Assembly (NCBI RefSeq): GCF_023856365.1
Contig: NC_064548.1
Coordinates: 1,802,501-1,866,500 of the forward strand
Direction of reading: 5' to 3'
DNA from: Brienomyrus brachyistius
Lineage: Eukaryota > Chordata > Actinopteri > Osteoglossiformes > Mormyridae
DNA: 64,000 bases
Below, piece after piece: positions 54,033-64,000 of the stretch. Position numbers and translations under genes: made by a program. The notes under the pieces are model-generated. The model was given only the letters and a program-made list of their open reading frames with translations. It was not told where the DNA came from and made no database searches. Position 1 is the first letter of the stretch; each line of letters starts with the position of its first letter.

Positions 54033-56469
54033 TGACCTACAGTAATACTTGGGATTTCATCATAGGTTTGGTATTGGATCACCTGTGTTTTTTTTTGCAG
54101 GGGAGGGAAAAGGGTGACGCAAATATTCCTCAAACTGGGTGATTTGATATGGAATGACTCACCTACTTTCCTGCAACCAGAAGAGAGTCCCAAGTCATGA
54201 TACAAGTCAAATCATTGTGTTTTGTCCAGTGGCAGAAACAAATTACAAAATGAACTGCTGAGTGCCATGAATCTTTCAGTGGTGCAGGCATCGTCAAGTA
54301 ACTTGGCTATAAATGCCTGAGAAATAGTCCAAATGAATGACTTTGTAGTTTGAGGGGCTTATTTGTGAGCCATTCTGTTGATTGCAATGTGCCCTGGGGA
54401 TCATTCCACCACAATGTCACCTCTGGTATTGTATGCTAACACAGCTCATGGGAGGTGTTTGGGAATGATACTGCTCCTGCAAAGGTACAGCTGCAAGTGT
54501 TTAGTGCACTGGAACTCTCCTTAAGGAATTCATGAGTGTAGAGCTATTATGCTTAATTTAGCAGTTTTTTTATCCAAAGTATCATACAGTTTAAGATTAT
54601 ATTAATTTATGCAGACGCTAAATTTAATTAAGCAAATTAGATTAAGTACCTTGCAGAAGACCGAGCCTTTTTGGATTGAAACCTAAGACCCCTTTTGTCA
54701 TTGCTTTACCTAATGTCCTATTCATGACAACTTATGCCTGCTCCTCAGCAAACTGCAGGCTAGCTCTTTAACTTCTACTGCTATTTCACCCACATCCTGC
54801 ATCACTCTCAAATCACATTACTGGAAACTGCAATGTTTTACATTCTGGGCATCTCCATCCAGCTTAGACTTTTTTCTCTCTGTGGTTGAACGTGTTACTG
54901 TTGCTCCATTGTCCTTGAACTGCCCCTCTGCTTGGCTACTCCCTAGATTTAATGAGAGTACGTGTTCTTTTCTTCTATCCTGGTATTTATTCCAAAGTAA
55001 CTCAAGCATTTAAAATGCTTTGGTGCAGGAATCATTTACCCATAATAGTATATTTAGTAAAAGGATGAATATTTCAAGAATCTGCACCGTACTCCCCTTT
55101 TTAAGAAGGTCCCTGTGAAGTGGAAAAGTACAAGAAAACTAGCATATTGAGAAGAATTAAAATAGTTCTTTCCAAAAATATCTTCACTATGAACTCAAGG
55201 ATTACTAAGAAATATTTTGATGTAATTGATTCAAGCTTTTGGGAGTGTTCAGTGACTTGTAATCAAATGAACCCCTCAAATAGTGTGTTTGTTACCCATT
55301 TACACATGAATGCATATATTATTGCTAGGTGAAACAGACTAGAAGTTTAAAAACAGATGTATATCTGAGCCATAATCTCCTCCAGGCAGTCAATCATTCC
55401 ATTACACTCCAGCCCACCTGACATTTTATGGTGATATTTGTAGTGTTTTCGGGTGACTGAACTTCACGACTGAACAACGCTCCTGGTGCAAATAAACTGG
55501 CAATTATTTATAGGTCCACTTCCTTTAGTAGAAGATTTGCTGGGTGCTCAGTTAACACAAGCACCTGTTAAGACTGACATTACCCCCCAAGCAGTGATTG
55601 CTATAGCCTGCTACTATAACATAAAGCTCTTTCATCTGAGGAGCAATCATATTTTCTATTAATGCACATTGACATGGGTTCAAAAACTAATCAATAAATA
55701 ATTTTCTTAGCATATGAAAAGCAAACAAGGAAGTGTGAAATGTTACAGGTATTGTTAGAATGAATTCCTTCAATCTCTTTTTGTGTGTCACACTCAAATT
55801 TTTAAAGTATATACTGGATGAATATTGGGTAAGTCTCAGATTTCTAATAAGAATAGAAAACAGCTTTTCAGTCCATAAAAATGCAGAGCTGCTTTGTGAT
55901 AAACACATAATTGTAACATTATTAAAACTATAACTACAACAATGCCCCTGTGTAACACAAAACACTTCACACTGTCATTCTGAACAGTTTATCACATATT
56001 TTCAGGTGATTGTGTCAGTTTTGCTCTTTGACACCAAAGTGATGTTATCATAGTCACAAATAATATAAAGTATCCCAGTAAATAAATGATCCCACTTCCA
56101 CTTGTGTTCAATTTAACTGAATTTGCTTAGTGTACAAAAAAGGCGGCACGTCCTGTAAGGCCACTTTACAAGGTCGTACATCCCGAAATGATGCCTTTGA
56201 CAATGGACAACAAGGAACTTTCAGAACATTTAGAAGTTCTGGGTAAGCACAGAAAAAGCGATGGAATTTCAGATTTAAAATCATTTTCATGTTACTTGGA
56301 AAACTCTTATGGTCAGTAGTAAGACCTGGAAGGGATAAAGAATCAAAAAGACCATGCGTAAGATCAGGTTGTCCCACCAAACTGAGAAACCTTAAGTAAG
56401 ACGACAAGCGTCAAACGGCCACTTTGAAGGGGCTAAAGGGCCGCTGGCTAAAGAATGAGGCCATTTTGC
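54033..56469. other. No gene recognised
   Basis: About 2.4 kb of non-coding sequence. A 63-codon minus-strand frame at 54818-55009 is charged but matches nothing that I know. Confidence 0.4.
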
Positions 56470-59460
56470 ATGTTCCATTCATCCATCCATCTTCTACTGT
56501 TTTTCCGTCTTGGGTCGCAGGGGCAGCAGTCTAAGCAGGGAAACCCAGACTTCCGTCTCCCCAGCCACTTCATCCAACTCCTCCAGGGAGATCCCGAGGC
56601 GATCCCAGGCCAGCTGAGAGACAAAGTCTCACCAGCGTGTCCTGGGTTTTCCCTGGGGCCTTCTCCCAGTGGGACATGCCCGGAACACCTCAGGGTGGTT
56701 CTACTCTGAGTTCCTCCCAAAATGGCCGAGCTTCTCAACCTATCTCTAAGGGAGAACCCAGCCACCCTGTGGAGGACACTCATTTCGGCCACTTGTATTT
56801 GCAATCTCATCCTTTCGGTCACTACCCACAGCTCATGACCATAGGTGAGGGTAGGAACATAGATCAACTGGTAAACTGAGAGCTTTGCCTTTTGGCTCAG
56901 CTCCCTCTTCACCATGACAGCCCGATGTAGCGCCTGCATCACTGCTGATGCCACACCGATCCGCCTGTTGATCTCCTGCTCCATCCTTGCCTGGCTCATG
57001 AAGAAGACCCCAAGATATTTAAACTACTCCACGTGGGGAAGGACCCCCTCTCCAACCCAAAGAGGGCACTCTACCCCTTTCCGGTTGAGGTCACAGATTT
57101 GGAGGTGCTGATTCTCATCCCAGGTGCTTCACACTTGCTTATGAACTGCTCCAGTGAGAGCTGAAGGTCATGATCCGATGAAGCCAACAGAACCACATCA
57201 TCTGCAAAAAGCAGAGGCCTAATCCTGAGGTCACCAAACCGGACACCCTCAATGCCATGGCCCAGAAATTCTGTCCATAAAAGTTATGAACAGAATAGGA
57301 GACAAAGGGCAGCCCTCACCAGCAACGAGTCCAACTTACTGCAACAATGCGGACCAAGCTCAGACATGGTTGTACAGGGACTGAATAGTCCTTATAAGGA
57401 AACCCCGCACCCCATACTCCTGGAGCACTCCCCATAGGACTCCCTGAGGGACACGGTCAAATGCCATCTGCAATTCCACGAAGTACATGCAGACTCGTTG
57501 GGCAAATTCCCATGCACCCTTCAGGACCCTGCCAAGAGTATAGAGCTGGTCCACTGTTCCACGGCCAGGGCGAAAACCACACTGCTCATCCTGAACCTGA
57601 GGTTTGACAATCCGATGAACCCTTCTCTCCAGGACCCCCAAATAGGTCTTACCAGGGAGGAGTGTGACCTCCCTATAGTTGGAACACACCCTCCTATTTT
57701 CTTGAAGAGGGAGACCACCACCCCGGTCTGCCAATCCAGATACACCGCCTCTGATGTCCCACAATACTGCAGATGCGTGTCAACCAGGGCAATCCTGCAA
57801 CATCCAGAGCCTCGAGGAACTCTGGATGGATCTCATCCATCCCCGGGGCCCAACCACCGAAGAGCTTTTTAGCCACCTCAGCAACCGCTGCCACAGAAAT
57901 AGGGGAGTCCACCCCCAAGTTCCCAGACTCTGCTTCCTCATTGGAAGGCATGTTGGTGGGATTGAGGAGGTCTTCGAAGTATTCCTTCCATCTACTCATG
58001 TCCCAAGTTGTGGTCAGCAGTGCCCCATCCCCACCATAAACAGTGTTGATGCTGCATTGTTTTCCCATCCTGAGCCGCCGGATAGTGGATCAGAATCTCA
58101 TCAAAGCTGTCCAGAAGTTATTCTCCATGGCCTCGCCAAACTCCTCCCGCACCCGAGTTTTGCCTCAGCGACCACCGAAGCCCCATTCCGCTTAGCCCGC
58201 CGGTACTCATCGGCTGCCTCTGGAGTCGCACAGGCTAAAAAATCCTGATAGGACTTCTTCAGCTTGACAGTATCCCTGACTGCTAATGTTCACCAGCAGG
58301 TTCATGGATTGCCACTATGACAGGCACCGGCCACCTTATGCCACAGCTCCGGTCAGCCGCCTCCACAATGGATGTGCGGAACATGGCCTTTTCAGACTCA
58401 ATGTCCCCGCCACCCCTGGGACATGGGTGAAGTTCTGCTGGAGGTAGGAGTTGAAGCTCCTTCTGACAGGGGATTCTGCCAAACGTTCCCAGCAGACCCT
58501 CACTGTATGCTTGGGCCTGCCAGGCCTGACCGGCTTCCTTCCCCACCAGCGTAGCTAACCACCCTCTCCTTACCCGAGTATCCAATACCGTAGTCCGATG
58601 ACACAACCACAAAGTCCTAGGGTGCCCTGGTGCCAAGTGCACATATGGACACCCTTATGTTTGAACATGGTGTTCAATCCATGGCGAGCACAGAAGTCCA
58701 ATAACAAAGCACCACTCGGGTTCAGATCGGGGGGGCCGTTCCTCCCAATCACGCCCCTCCAGGTCTCACTGTCATTGCCCACATAAGCACTGAAGTCCCC
58801 CAGCAGAACAAGAGAGTCCCCAGAAAGAGCACTCTCCAACACCTCACCTACGGACTCCAAAAAGGGTGGGTATTCTGAACTGCCGTTTGGCGCATAAGCG
58901 CAAACAACAGTCAGGACCCGTCCGCCCACCAGAAGGCGAAGGGAGGCTACCTTCTCGTCCACTGCAGTAAACCCCAATGTACAGGCACCCAGCCAGGGGG
59001 CTCCAAGTATGCCCACCCCCACTCGGCGCCTCTCTCCGCGGGCAACTCCAGAGTGGAAAAGGGTCCAACCCCCCTCAAGGAGACTGGTTCCAGAGCCCAA
59101 GCCGTACATCGAGGTGAGTCCGACTATATCTAGCCGGAACTTCACAACCTTGCGCACCAGCTCAGGCTCCTTCCCCATCAGAGAGGTGACATTCCATGTC
59201 CCTAGAGCTAGCTTCTGCAGCCGAGGATCGGACCGCCAAGGTCCCTGCCTTTGACCGCCACCCAACTCACATCGCACCCGACCCCATGGCTCTTCCTATA
59301 GGTGGTGAGCCCATTGGAGGGGGGACCCACGTGCCTTGTTCGGGCTGAGCCCGACCAGGCCCCATGGGTGTAGGCCTGGCCACCAGGCGCTCGCCATCGA
59401 GCCCCACCCCCAGGCCTGGCTCCGGGGGGGGCCCCGGTGACCCGCGTCCAGGCAAGGGAA
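56470..59460 (-). mobile_element. Near full-length Rex3/RTE-like LINE, inactive
   Basis: From high to low coordinates: a GC-rich 5' region (59460-59280), then the endonuclease with [38 protein letters not shown] and [15 protein letters not shown]; a linker; and the reverse transcriptase with NYREVTLL, DEQCGFRPGRGT, MAFDRVPQGVLW and the TYGHELWVVTERMR C-terminal block. In the FADD region (about 57200) only a degraded version is visible. The 3' UTR ends in GATG repeats near 56475. Frameshifts and stops occur throughout. It is the most complete copy of the family in the window and shows what the copies at 25 kb and 62.6 kb lack. Confidence 0.85.
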
Positions 59461-59734
59461 ACTGTGAATCCATAATTTTACTAAGTAAATTACCTGAAAA
59501 CCAGTTCTCACTGCTTCACATTCTTTTCGGAAAAAATAGCAGATAATGCAGCGGAACTTCCTGGGATACAAACGTCACACGTTATTATATTATATAAGTC
59601 TAAATTATATTAGTTTTCATTATATCCCAAATTTGAAAATCTTGGAGCAAGGTTAAGAATTATCAAAAGCAGCAGGAAACACACTCTGTTTTTCAGTTTT
59701 TTAGTCGTCAAGAGATGGTTTCATGGTTATGAAA

Positions 59735-60402
59735 AAGTATTTGAGCCTCTTCTTCATGATCTAAACACTCTGGAGGAGCAAGGTATTTTTGTCCCACTGT
59801 TGGGTGAGTCAGTCCAAGGGACAGTATTCAGTGTTGTGGCTGACAACCTGGGAGCACATAGTGTTCCAGGGTCTTTGGTGTGAAAAAGGCCAAGAGAGCA
59901 GAGGTGAATTTTTGTCCTGCATACCCATGGACAGAAACTGTGTCTGGAGGCCATGCAAAAAGCTCTTCTCTTGGATGTTAAGAAGAAGAATAACCGAGAG
60001 GTTGTGAAAGTCAAGGTGGAAAAGACATTCGTTCATAGAAGACACAAAGGTGTTTGAGATGCACCAATGGTAGGAGATTTCAAGTTAGTGAGATCAGATT
60101 AATGTCATGCCTATCGATTTATGTTTTTTAGCATGCTTTGATTTTAAATACAGTTTTACAACTGCATGCTTTTAAATAAACTTCAAACTTTTGTTTCCTA
60201 CATTTTCTATTCAATTTAAATTATGTGTACTTATTTGTTTTCAGGTCAATGCAGAATTCAGGCGAATTACTACTGTCCCACTTCAGTCAAAATTTCTGCC
60301 CCAGCTTGACATGTTTTCTGACAAGCTGATGAGGCTCTTCCAAAAGAGAGGTGGCAAGCTAGGTGTTCAGCTCAAAACGGTTGTTGAACAAATGGCTAAG
60401 GT
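59735..60402 (+). pseudogene. Pieces of a transposon-type ORF common in fish
   Basis: Around 59745-59870 the plus strand reads LHDLNTLEEQGIFVPLLGE and VFSVVADNLGAHSV; near 59950-60050 KALLLDVKKKNNREV and EKTFVHRRHKGV; and at 60243-60402 NAEFRRITTVPLQSKFLPQL, KLMRLFQKRGGK and VVEQMAK, the last followed by a GT donor-like sequence. I recall similar segments in large uncharacterised fish proteins that are repeated in the genome and look transposon-derived. The pieces are in different frames and seem to be in a shuffled order, so this is a relic. Confidence 0.4.
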
Positions 60403-60715
60403 AAGTTGTTGAGAATACTGGGAAAAGAAATCTCTATTTTGACATAGACTCTATTTTTACATTAAAACTGTTTGTTTTACTTTACTTTACATTAGTTTAC
60501 TTTAGAAGTGAATGAACCAGTTCAGTCAGATTAGACATTTCAAGTACAAAATTGACAACTACAAGAACACAAATGAAAAATTAAGCTTGGGCATATTATG
60601 ACATGCTTTTCGAAATATAGTTCTTCAAACCCAAAAGGTTGTGCTTCTGCTTTAACATGATTTGAGCTAATAAATCAGTTACAAAGCAAACACTTAAAAG
60701 CGGAAACACAGTATA

Positions 60716-61617
60716 CAGGTCCTTCTAAAAAAATTTCCATATTGTGAAAAAGTTCATTATTTTCTGTAATGTACTGATAAACATTAGACTTTCATATATT
60801 TTAGATTCATTACACACAACTGAAGTAGTTCAAGCCTTTTATTGTTTTAATATTGATGATTTTGGCATACAGCTCATGAAAACCCAAAGAAATCTCAAAA
60901 AATTAGCATATTTCATCCGACCAATAAAAGAAAAGTGTTTTTAATACCAAAAAAGTCAACCTTCAAATAATTATGTTCAGTTGGTTGGGAATCCTTTTGC
61001 AGAAATGACTGCTTCAATGCGGCGTGGCATGGAGGCAATCAGCCTGTGGCACTGCTGAGGTGTTATGGAGGCCCAAGATGCTTCGATAGCGGCCTTAAGC
61101 TCATCCAGAGTGTTGGGTCTTGCGTCTCTCAACTTTCTCTTCACAATATCCCACAGATTCTCTATGGGGTTCAGGTCAGGAGAGTTGGCAGGCCAATTGA
61201 GCACAGTAATACCATGGTCAGTAAACCATTTACCAGTGGTTTTGACACTGTGAGCAGGTGCCAGGTCGTGCTGAAAAATGAAATCTTCATCTCCATAAAG
61301 CTTTTCAGCAGATGGAAGCATGAAGTGCACCAAAATCTCCTGATAGCTAGCTGCATTGACCCTGCCCTTGATAAAACACAGTGGACCAACACCAGCAGCT
61401 GACATGGCACCCCAGACCATCACTGACTGTGGGTACTTGACACTGGACTTCAGGCATTTTGGCATTTCCCTCTCCCCAGTCTTCCTCCAGACTCTGGCAC
61501 CTTGATTTCCCAATGACATGCAAAATTTGCTTTCATCTGAAAAAAGTACTTTGGACCACTGAGCAACAGTCCAGTGCTGCTTCTCTGTAGCCCAGGTCAG
61601 GCGCTTCTGTCATTCGA
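60716..61617 (-). mobile_element. Truncated Tc1-like transposon
   Basis: The left end at about 60716 follows TATA and begins with the CAGGTCCTTCT inverted repeat of a widespread fish Tc1 family. The minus strand has an open frame from 61519 to 60977 (180 codons) for the C-terminal transposase: VMVWGAMSAAGVGPL, FQHDLAPAHS (second catalytic Asp), [20 protein letters not shown] (third catalytic residue) and a normal end. The N-terminal half and the other inverted repeat are missing; the element is cut near 61617 and followed by an inverted fragment of itself. Confidence 0.85.
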
Positions 61618-61623
61618 AATCAA

Positions 61624-61664
61624 AATTTTGGAGCACTTCATGCTTCCATCTGCTGAAAAGCTTT
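61624..61664. repeat. Inverted duplicate of a Tc1 segment
   Basis: This 41-bp stretch is the reverse complement of 61297-61337 within the Tc1 transposase, with one or two mismatches. It sits directly beside the broken end of the Tc1 element. Confidence 0.75.
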
Positions 61665-61901
61665 AAAAAATTTTCTTATTAAAATGTTCTTTGGTTTTTG
61701 CTAGTAATGAAAGAATTTTGACTGCTTTCAGTACAGTTTTGCAAAAGTACTTTGTAATGTATTGCATTTGGTCTTCAAAATGTACCGTTCAACATTTCAC
61801 ACTTTTGTATTTATAGTTTATAGTAATAAGGGCTGGGTATTATGGCTAGTTTCCTGAAGCATCTCAGTTCTAAATCACAAAGTTTTGATTAAGTCTTCCA
61901 T

Positions 61902-62538
61902 TTCCAATTAGTTTTCTATGTAAGTCAGTCACTTTGTATACCAAATTTGCTTCGCTATGAAAGAGGTTCCCACAAACGGAATGTTTAAATGGAAAATTGA
62001 CACCAAAGAATTTGCATTTTTAAATATCACTGCACTTCTGTGTAAGTATTAACAATGTAGACTTTCTCCAAATGAGAATACATTTTGAATTGGAAAATCT
62101 AGTCCTTTACTACCCAGTCCTACTTTTGAATTTATTGTGTTTTAAGGGGCTTTATATTGTTGTACAGTGTTTAAATGGCTGTTTGAGGGTTTAAAATATA
62201 TATCTGCAGTTATACTGCTTAATAAATGAATAAAACATACCATCTGTGCAGCAGTAGTTGATAGACACTTCCTTAAAATATAAATATCCATTAACAGAAC
62301 AGCTCATTGTTTGCATGGAATACATTAGTCCCATTCAACTACAGTGTATTATTCAAGTGTTGAAGCCTCAATATAGTTCACTTACAGAATATATTTAGAG
62401 ACAGAACTTTGAATCATTGCCTTTTTTGTACAAATCAATGTTTCTTCATTTGTCTGCAAACTTAGGAAGGAAACCCACATACAGTACATTTAATGAATCA
62501 GGACAGCCTTAGGAAAATAACTTTGGTGCTAGGGGCAT

Positions 62539-62539
<1 letters not shown>
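61902..62539. repeat. ~635-bp duplicated segment, copy 2
   Basis: Copy of 27352-27989 in the same orientation with about twenty differences by eye. On its right it joins, at GGGCATCGGGG, a poly(G)-expanded piece of the Rex3-like endonuclease. On its left it joins unrelated AT-rich sequence. Confidence 0.8.

Positions 62540-62569
<30 letters not shown>
62540..62569. repeat. Run of 30 G
   Basis: An uninterrupted 30-G tract. In the intact LINE at 58727-58735 the same place has a short G run, so this is an expansion of that run or a sequencing and assembly error. It could form a G-quadruplex. Confidence 0.9.
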
Positions 62570-62570
<1 letters not shown>

Positions 62571-62698
62571 GTTCCTCCCAATGATGCCCCTCCAGATCTC
62601 ACTGTTATTACCCACGTGAGCATTGAAGTCCCCCAGCAGAACAAGGTAGTCCCCAGGAGGAGTGCTCTCCAATACCCTTTCCCGCAAGCAACTCCAGA
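62570..62698 (-). mobile_element. Rex3-like endonuclease fragment
   Basis: Minus-strand translation gives VLESTPPGDYLVLLGDFNAHVGNNSE and WRGIIGRN, the middle of the apurinic endonuclease domain as in the LINE at about 58730-58850. Both sides are cut: by the G run and duplicated segment on the left, and by unrelated sequence on the right. Confidence 0.8.
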
Positions 62699-62699
62699 G

Positions 62700-63595
62700 T
62701 CGGTCTCCCAGAAAGGGAGAGGGCACCGACGCCAGGGCCGTGTCCCACCCGCCATGCCCCTGCTCGGCATTCACCTGCGGACCCACCGGCTTCATCTCGT
62801 CGGTCGCCTGCGGATCCCCCTTAGAGAACTTGTTGCCCGCCTTCGCCCCCGCCTCTGATGAAGGTCAGTCCTCTGCAGATTCCCCTGCTTCACCTCGTCG
62901 GTCGCTTGCGGGTCCCCCCAATCTGGCTCGTCGGTGGACGGCACCTTCGCCTGCTGTGGCTGCACTGTCACCTGCTGCGGCTTCCCCTCCCTCCTTGCCT
63001 TTGCTGGGGTCCCCTTCACCAACCTCCTCGCCTCCCCTGCTGCCTCCTCCTCCTGCCTCCTCGCCCCCTCCTGCTCTGGCCTTGCGGTCGCCTGCTGTCT
63101 CTGCAGCTGCTGCCTTCCATCTGCTGGGGTTCCTTCGGGCTCCCCGTTGTCCCCTGTTCTTTCCCTTCCGGCCTCCTGTGTCTGCTTCTCCTCCCTCTGC
63201 GTCTCCTGTGTTCCCTCCTGGTCCTATCGTTCCTCCCTTTGGTGTTTCCCCTGTGTCTCCTTACCTGGTACCCCTGTGCCTGTTGGCCTTCCCTGTGGTC
63301 TGTCAGTGGTTGTTTAGCCTGTCTCTCTGCCTGTTCTGTGCGTCTTTCTTGTTCCCAGTGTCTCGTTGATGGTTTTGTTTTTGTCTTCCAGGTCCCATTT
63401 CCCCGGTCCCGTCTCATCAGCCGCCTCCCCAGAGGCGCACCTGTATTTCCCCAGTCCGGTCATTGACGTAGTTTACCGTGTGTATGTGTTTCTCCCTTAA
63501 TAATCCCTGTGTTTTTGAATTTCCGTCTACCTGTTCCTGATTCCCCGCTCCATCTTCTCCCTACTCGCTCCCAACACGCGGTTGCTACAATCTGT
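62700..63595 (+). mobile_element. Probable LTR-retrotransposon remnant
   Basis: The plus strand is C/T-rich and encodes Pro/Ser/Ala-rich frames on all phases, which is composition rather than evidence for a gene. From about 63350 the sequence resembles an LTR, with a TTAATAATCCCTGTG block near 63497 and an end GCGGTTGCTACA near 63590, similar in style to the 3' ends of the solo LTRs at 884 and 8663. I infer a 3' part of an LTR element, with no pol motif to confirm it. Confidence 0.35.
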
Positions 63596-63796
63596 GCATT
63601 GTTGGTTTGGGATAGCTTTCTGTTAATAGTTTGCCTTTTTATAGGCTTCTTATAATCTGCAAAGGAGAAATTAAAACCTGCCTCCCAGTTAATTGCACTT
63701 TCATGGCAACCCAATCTAAGAAATATCGGTATCAGTACTCGGTATCGAGAAGTATGCAAATAAAAATATTCATACTTGTGTCAGTTTGTAAAAAAA

Positions 63797-64000
63797 TGGT
63801 ATCTGTGATGATTTGTGTCGGGCAAGCAAGCAGGGAGCGAGGAATCAGGGTCAGGTAGACGGTATTCCAGAACAAAATGGGTTTATTTGAGGCAGACGGG
63901 GAACCACAAGGGACATACGTCAATGACAGATCTACTAAGACAGACTGAACGTGGACTTAAATACAGGACATGAACACAGGACAGCTGGTATGTTGGGAAT
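63797..64000 (-). mobile_element. LTR cut by the window end
   Basis: The segment has the layout of the solo LTRs at 884-1168 and 8663-8961: a GGGCAAGCAAGCAGGGAGCG start, a GGGTTTATTTGAGG block (minus-strand AATAAA), an ACGTCAATGA block and a GGACTTAAATACAGGACA block. It is diverged from both and continues beyond the window, so it may be a solo LTR or the end of a longer element. Confidence 0.6.

Noticed and set aside
54818..55009. A charged 63-codon minus-strand frame
   Set aside because: No recognisable domain and no exon neighbours.
62662..63466. Long Pro/Ser/Ala-rich open frames of up to 235 codons in several phases
   Set aside because: All phases of one strand and part of the other are open together because of C/T-rich composition; there is no conserved motif and the segment adjoins transposon fragments.
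49887..64000. A tandem duplicate of atp1a1
   Set aside because: Teleosts can have several tandem alpha-1 genes, but no DKTGTLT, TGES or other pump exon was seen to the right of the gene.

Overview
The window is AT-rich, intron-containing vertebrate DNA, and everything points to a teleost fish genome: Tc1, hAT, Rex3/RTE, CR1 and L2-type transposons, tRNA-derived SINEs with GATG-repeat tails, LTR elements, and fish-like versions of known vertebrate genes. The species cannot be named from the sequence alone.

Four protein-coding genes can be supported. From left to right they are rcan1 (+ strand, three 3' coding exons between 12153 and 18408; the first coding exon was not found), kcne1 (+ strand, single coding exon 21548-21907), smim11 (- strand, two coding exons 31849-33077), and a complete Na+/K+-ATPase alpha-1 gene, atp1a1 (- strand, 22 coding exons, 49886 down to 38207). 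Order and relative orientation of rcan1, kcne1 and smim11 match human chromosome 21 as I remember it, which supports each assignment. The pump gene next to them is not part of the human block. Its exons all have canonical boundaries except one GC-AG intron, and all phases close to give 1024 residues with every catalytic motif present.

The rest is mostly mobile DNA. Region 0.9-9 kb: two solo LTRs with perfect 5-bp target duplications, an L2-like LINE split by an 856-bp hAT element, and a decayed hAT transposase copy. Region 13-18 kb (inside an rcan1 intron): two Tc1 elements back to back at adjacent TA sites, the second carrying a 1.6-kb unclassified element inside its otherwise intact transposase. 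Region 22-31 kb: SINE arrays, a Rex3-like LINE, a CR1-like LINE inserted into a SINE, and a fossil Tc1. Region 34-37 kb: a Harbinger-type Myb domain relic, an LTR with leader, and a Rex3 3' end. Region 53-64 kb: a SINE, a long Rex3-like LINE, transposon ORF pieces, a truncated Tc1, a copy of a ~635-bp segment also present at 27.4 kb, a 30-G run and LTR material.

No CRISPR, operon, RNA gene or clearly new biological system was seen. The most informative observations are the nested insertions, the SINE family with 12-bp target duplications whose tail resembles the Rex3 LINE tail, the duplicated segment flanked by complementary LINE pieces, and details of the pump and KCNE1 proteins.
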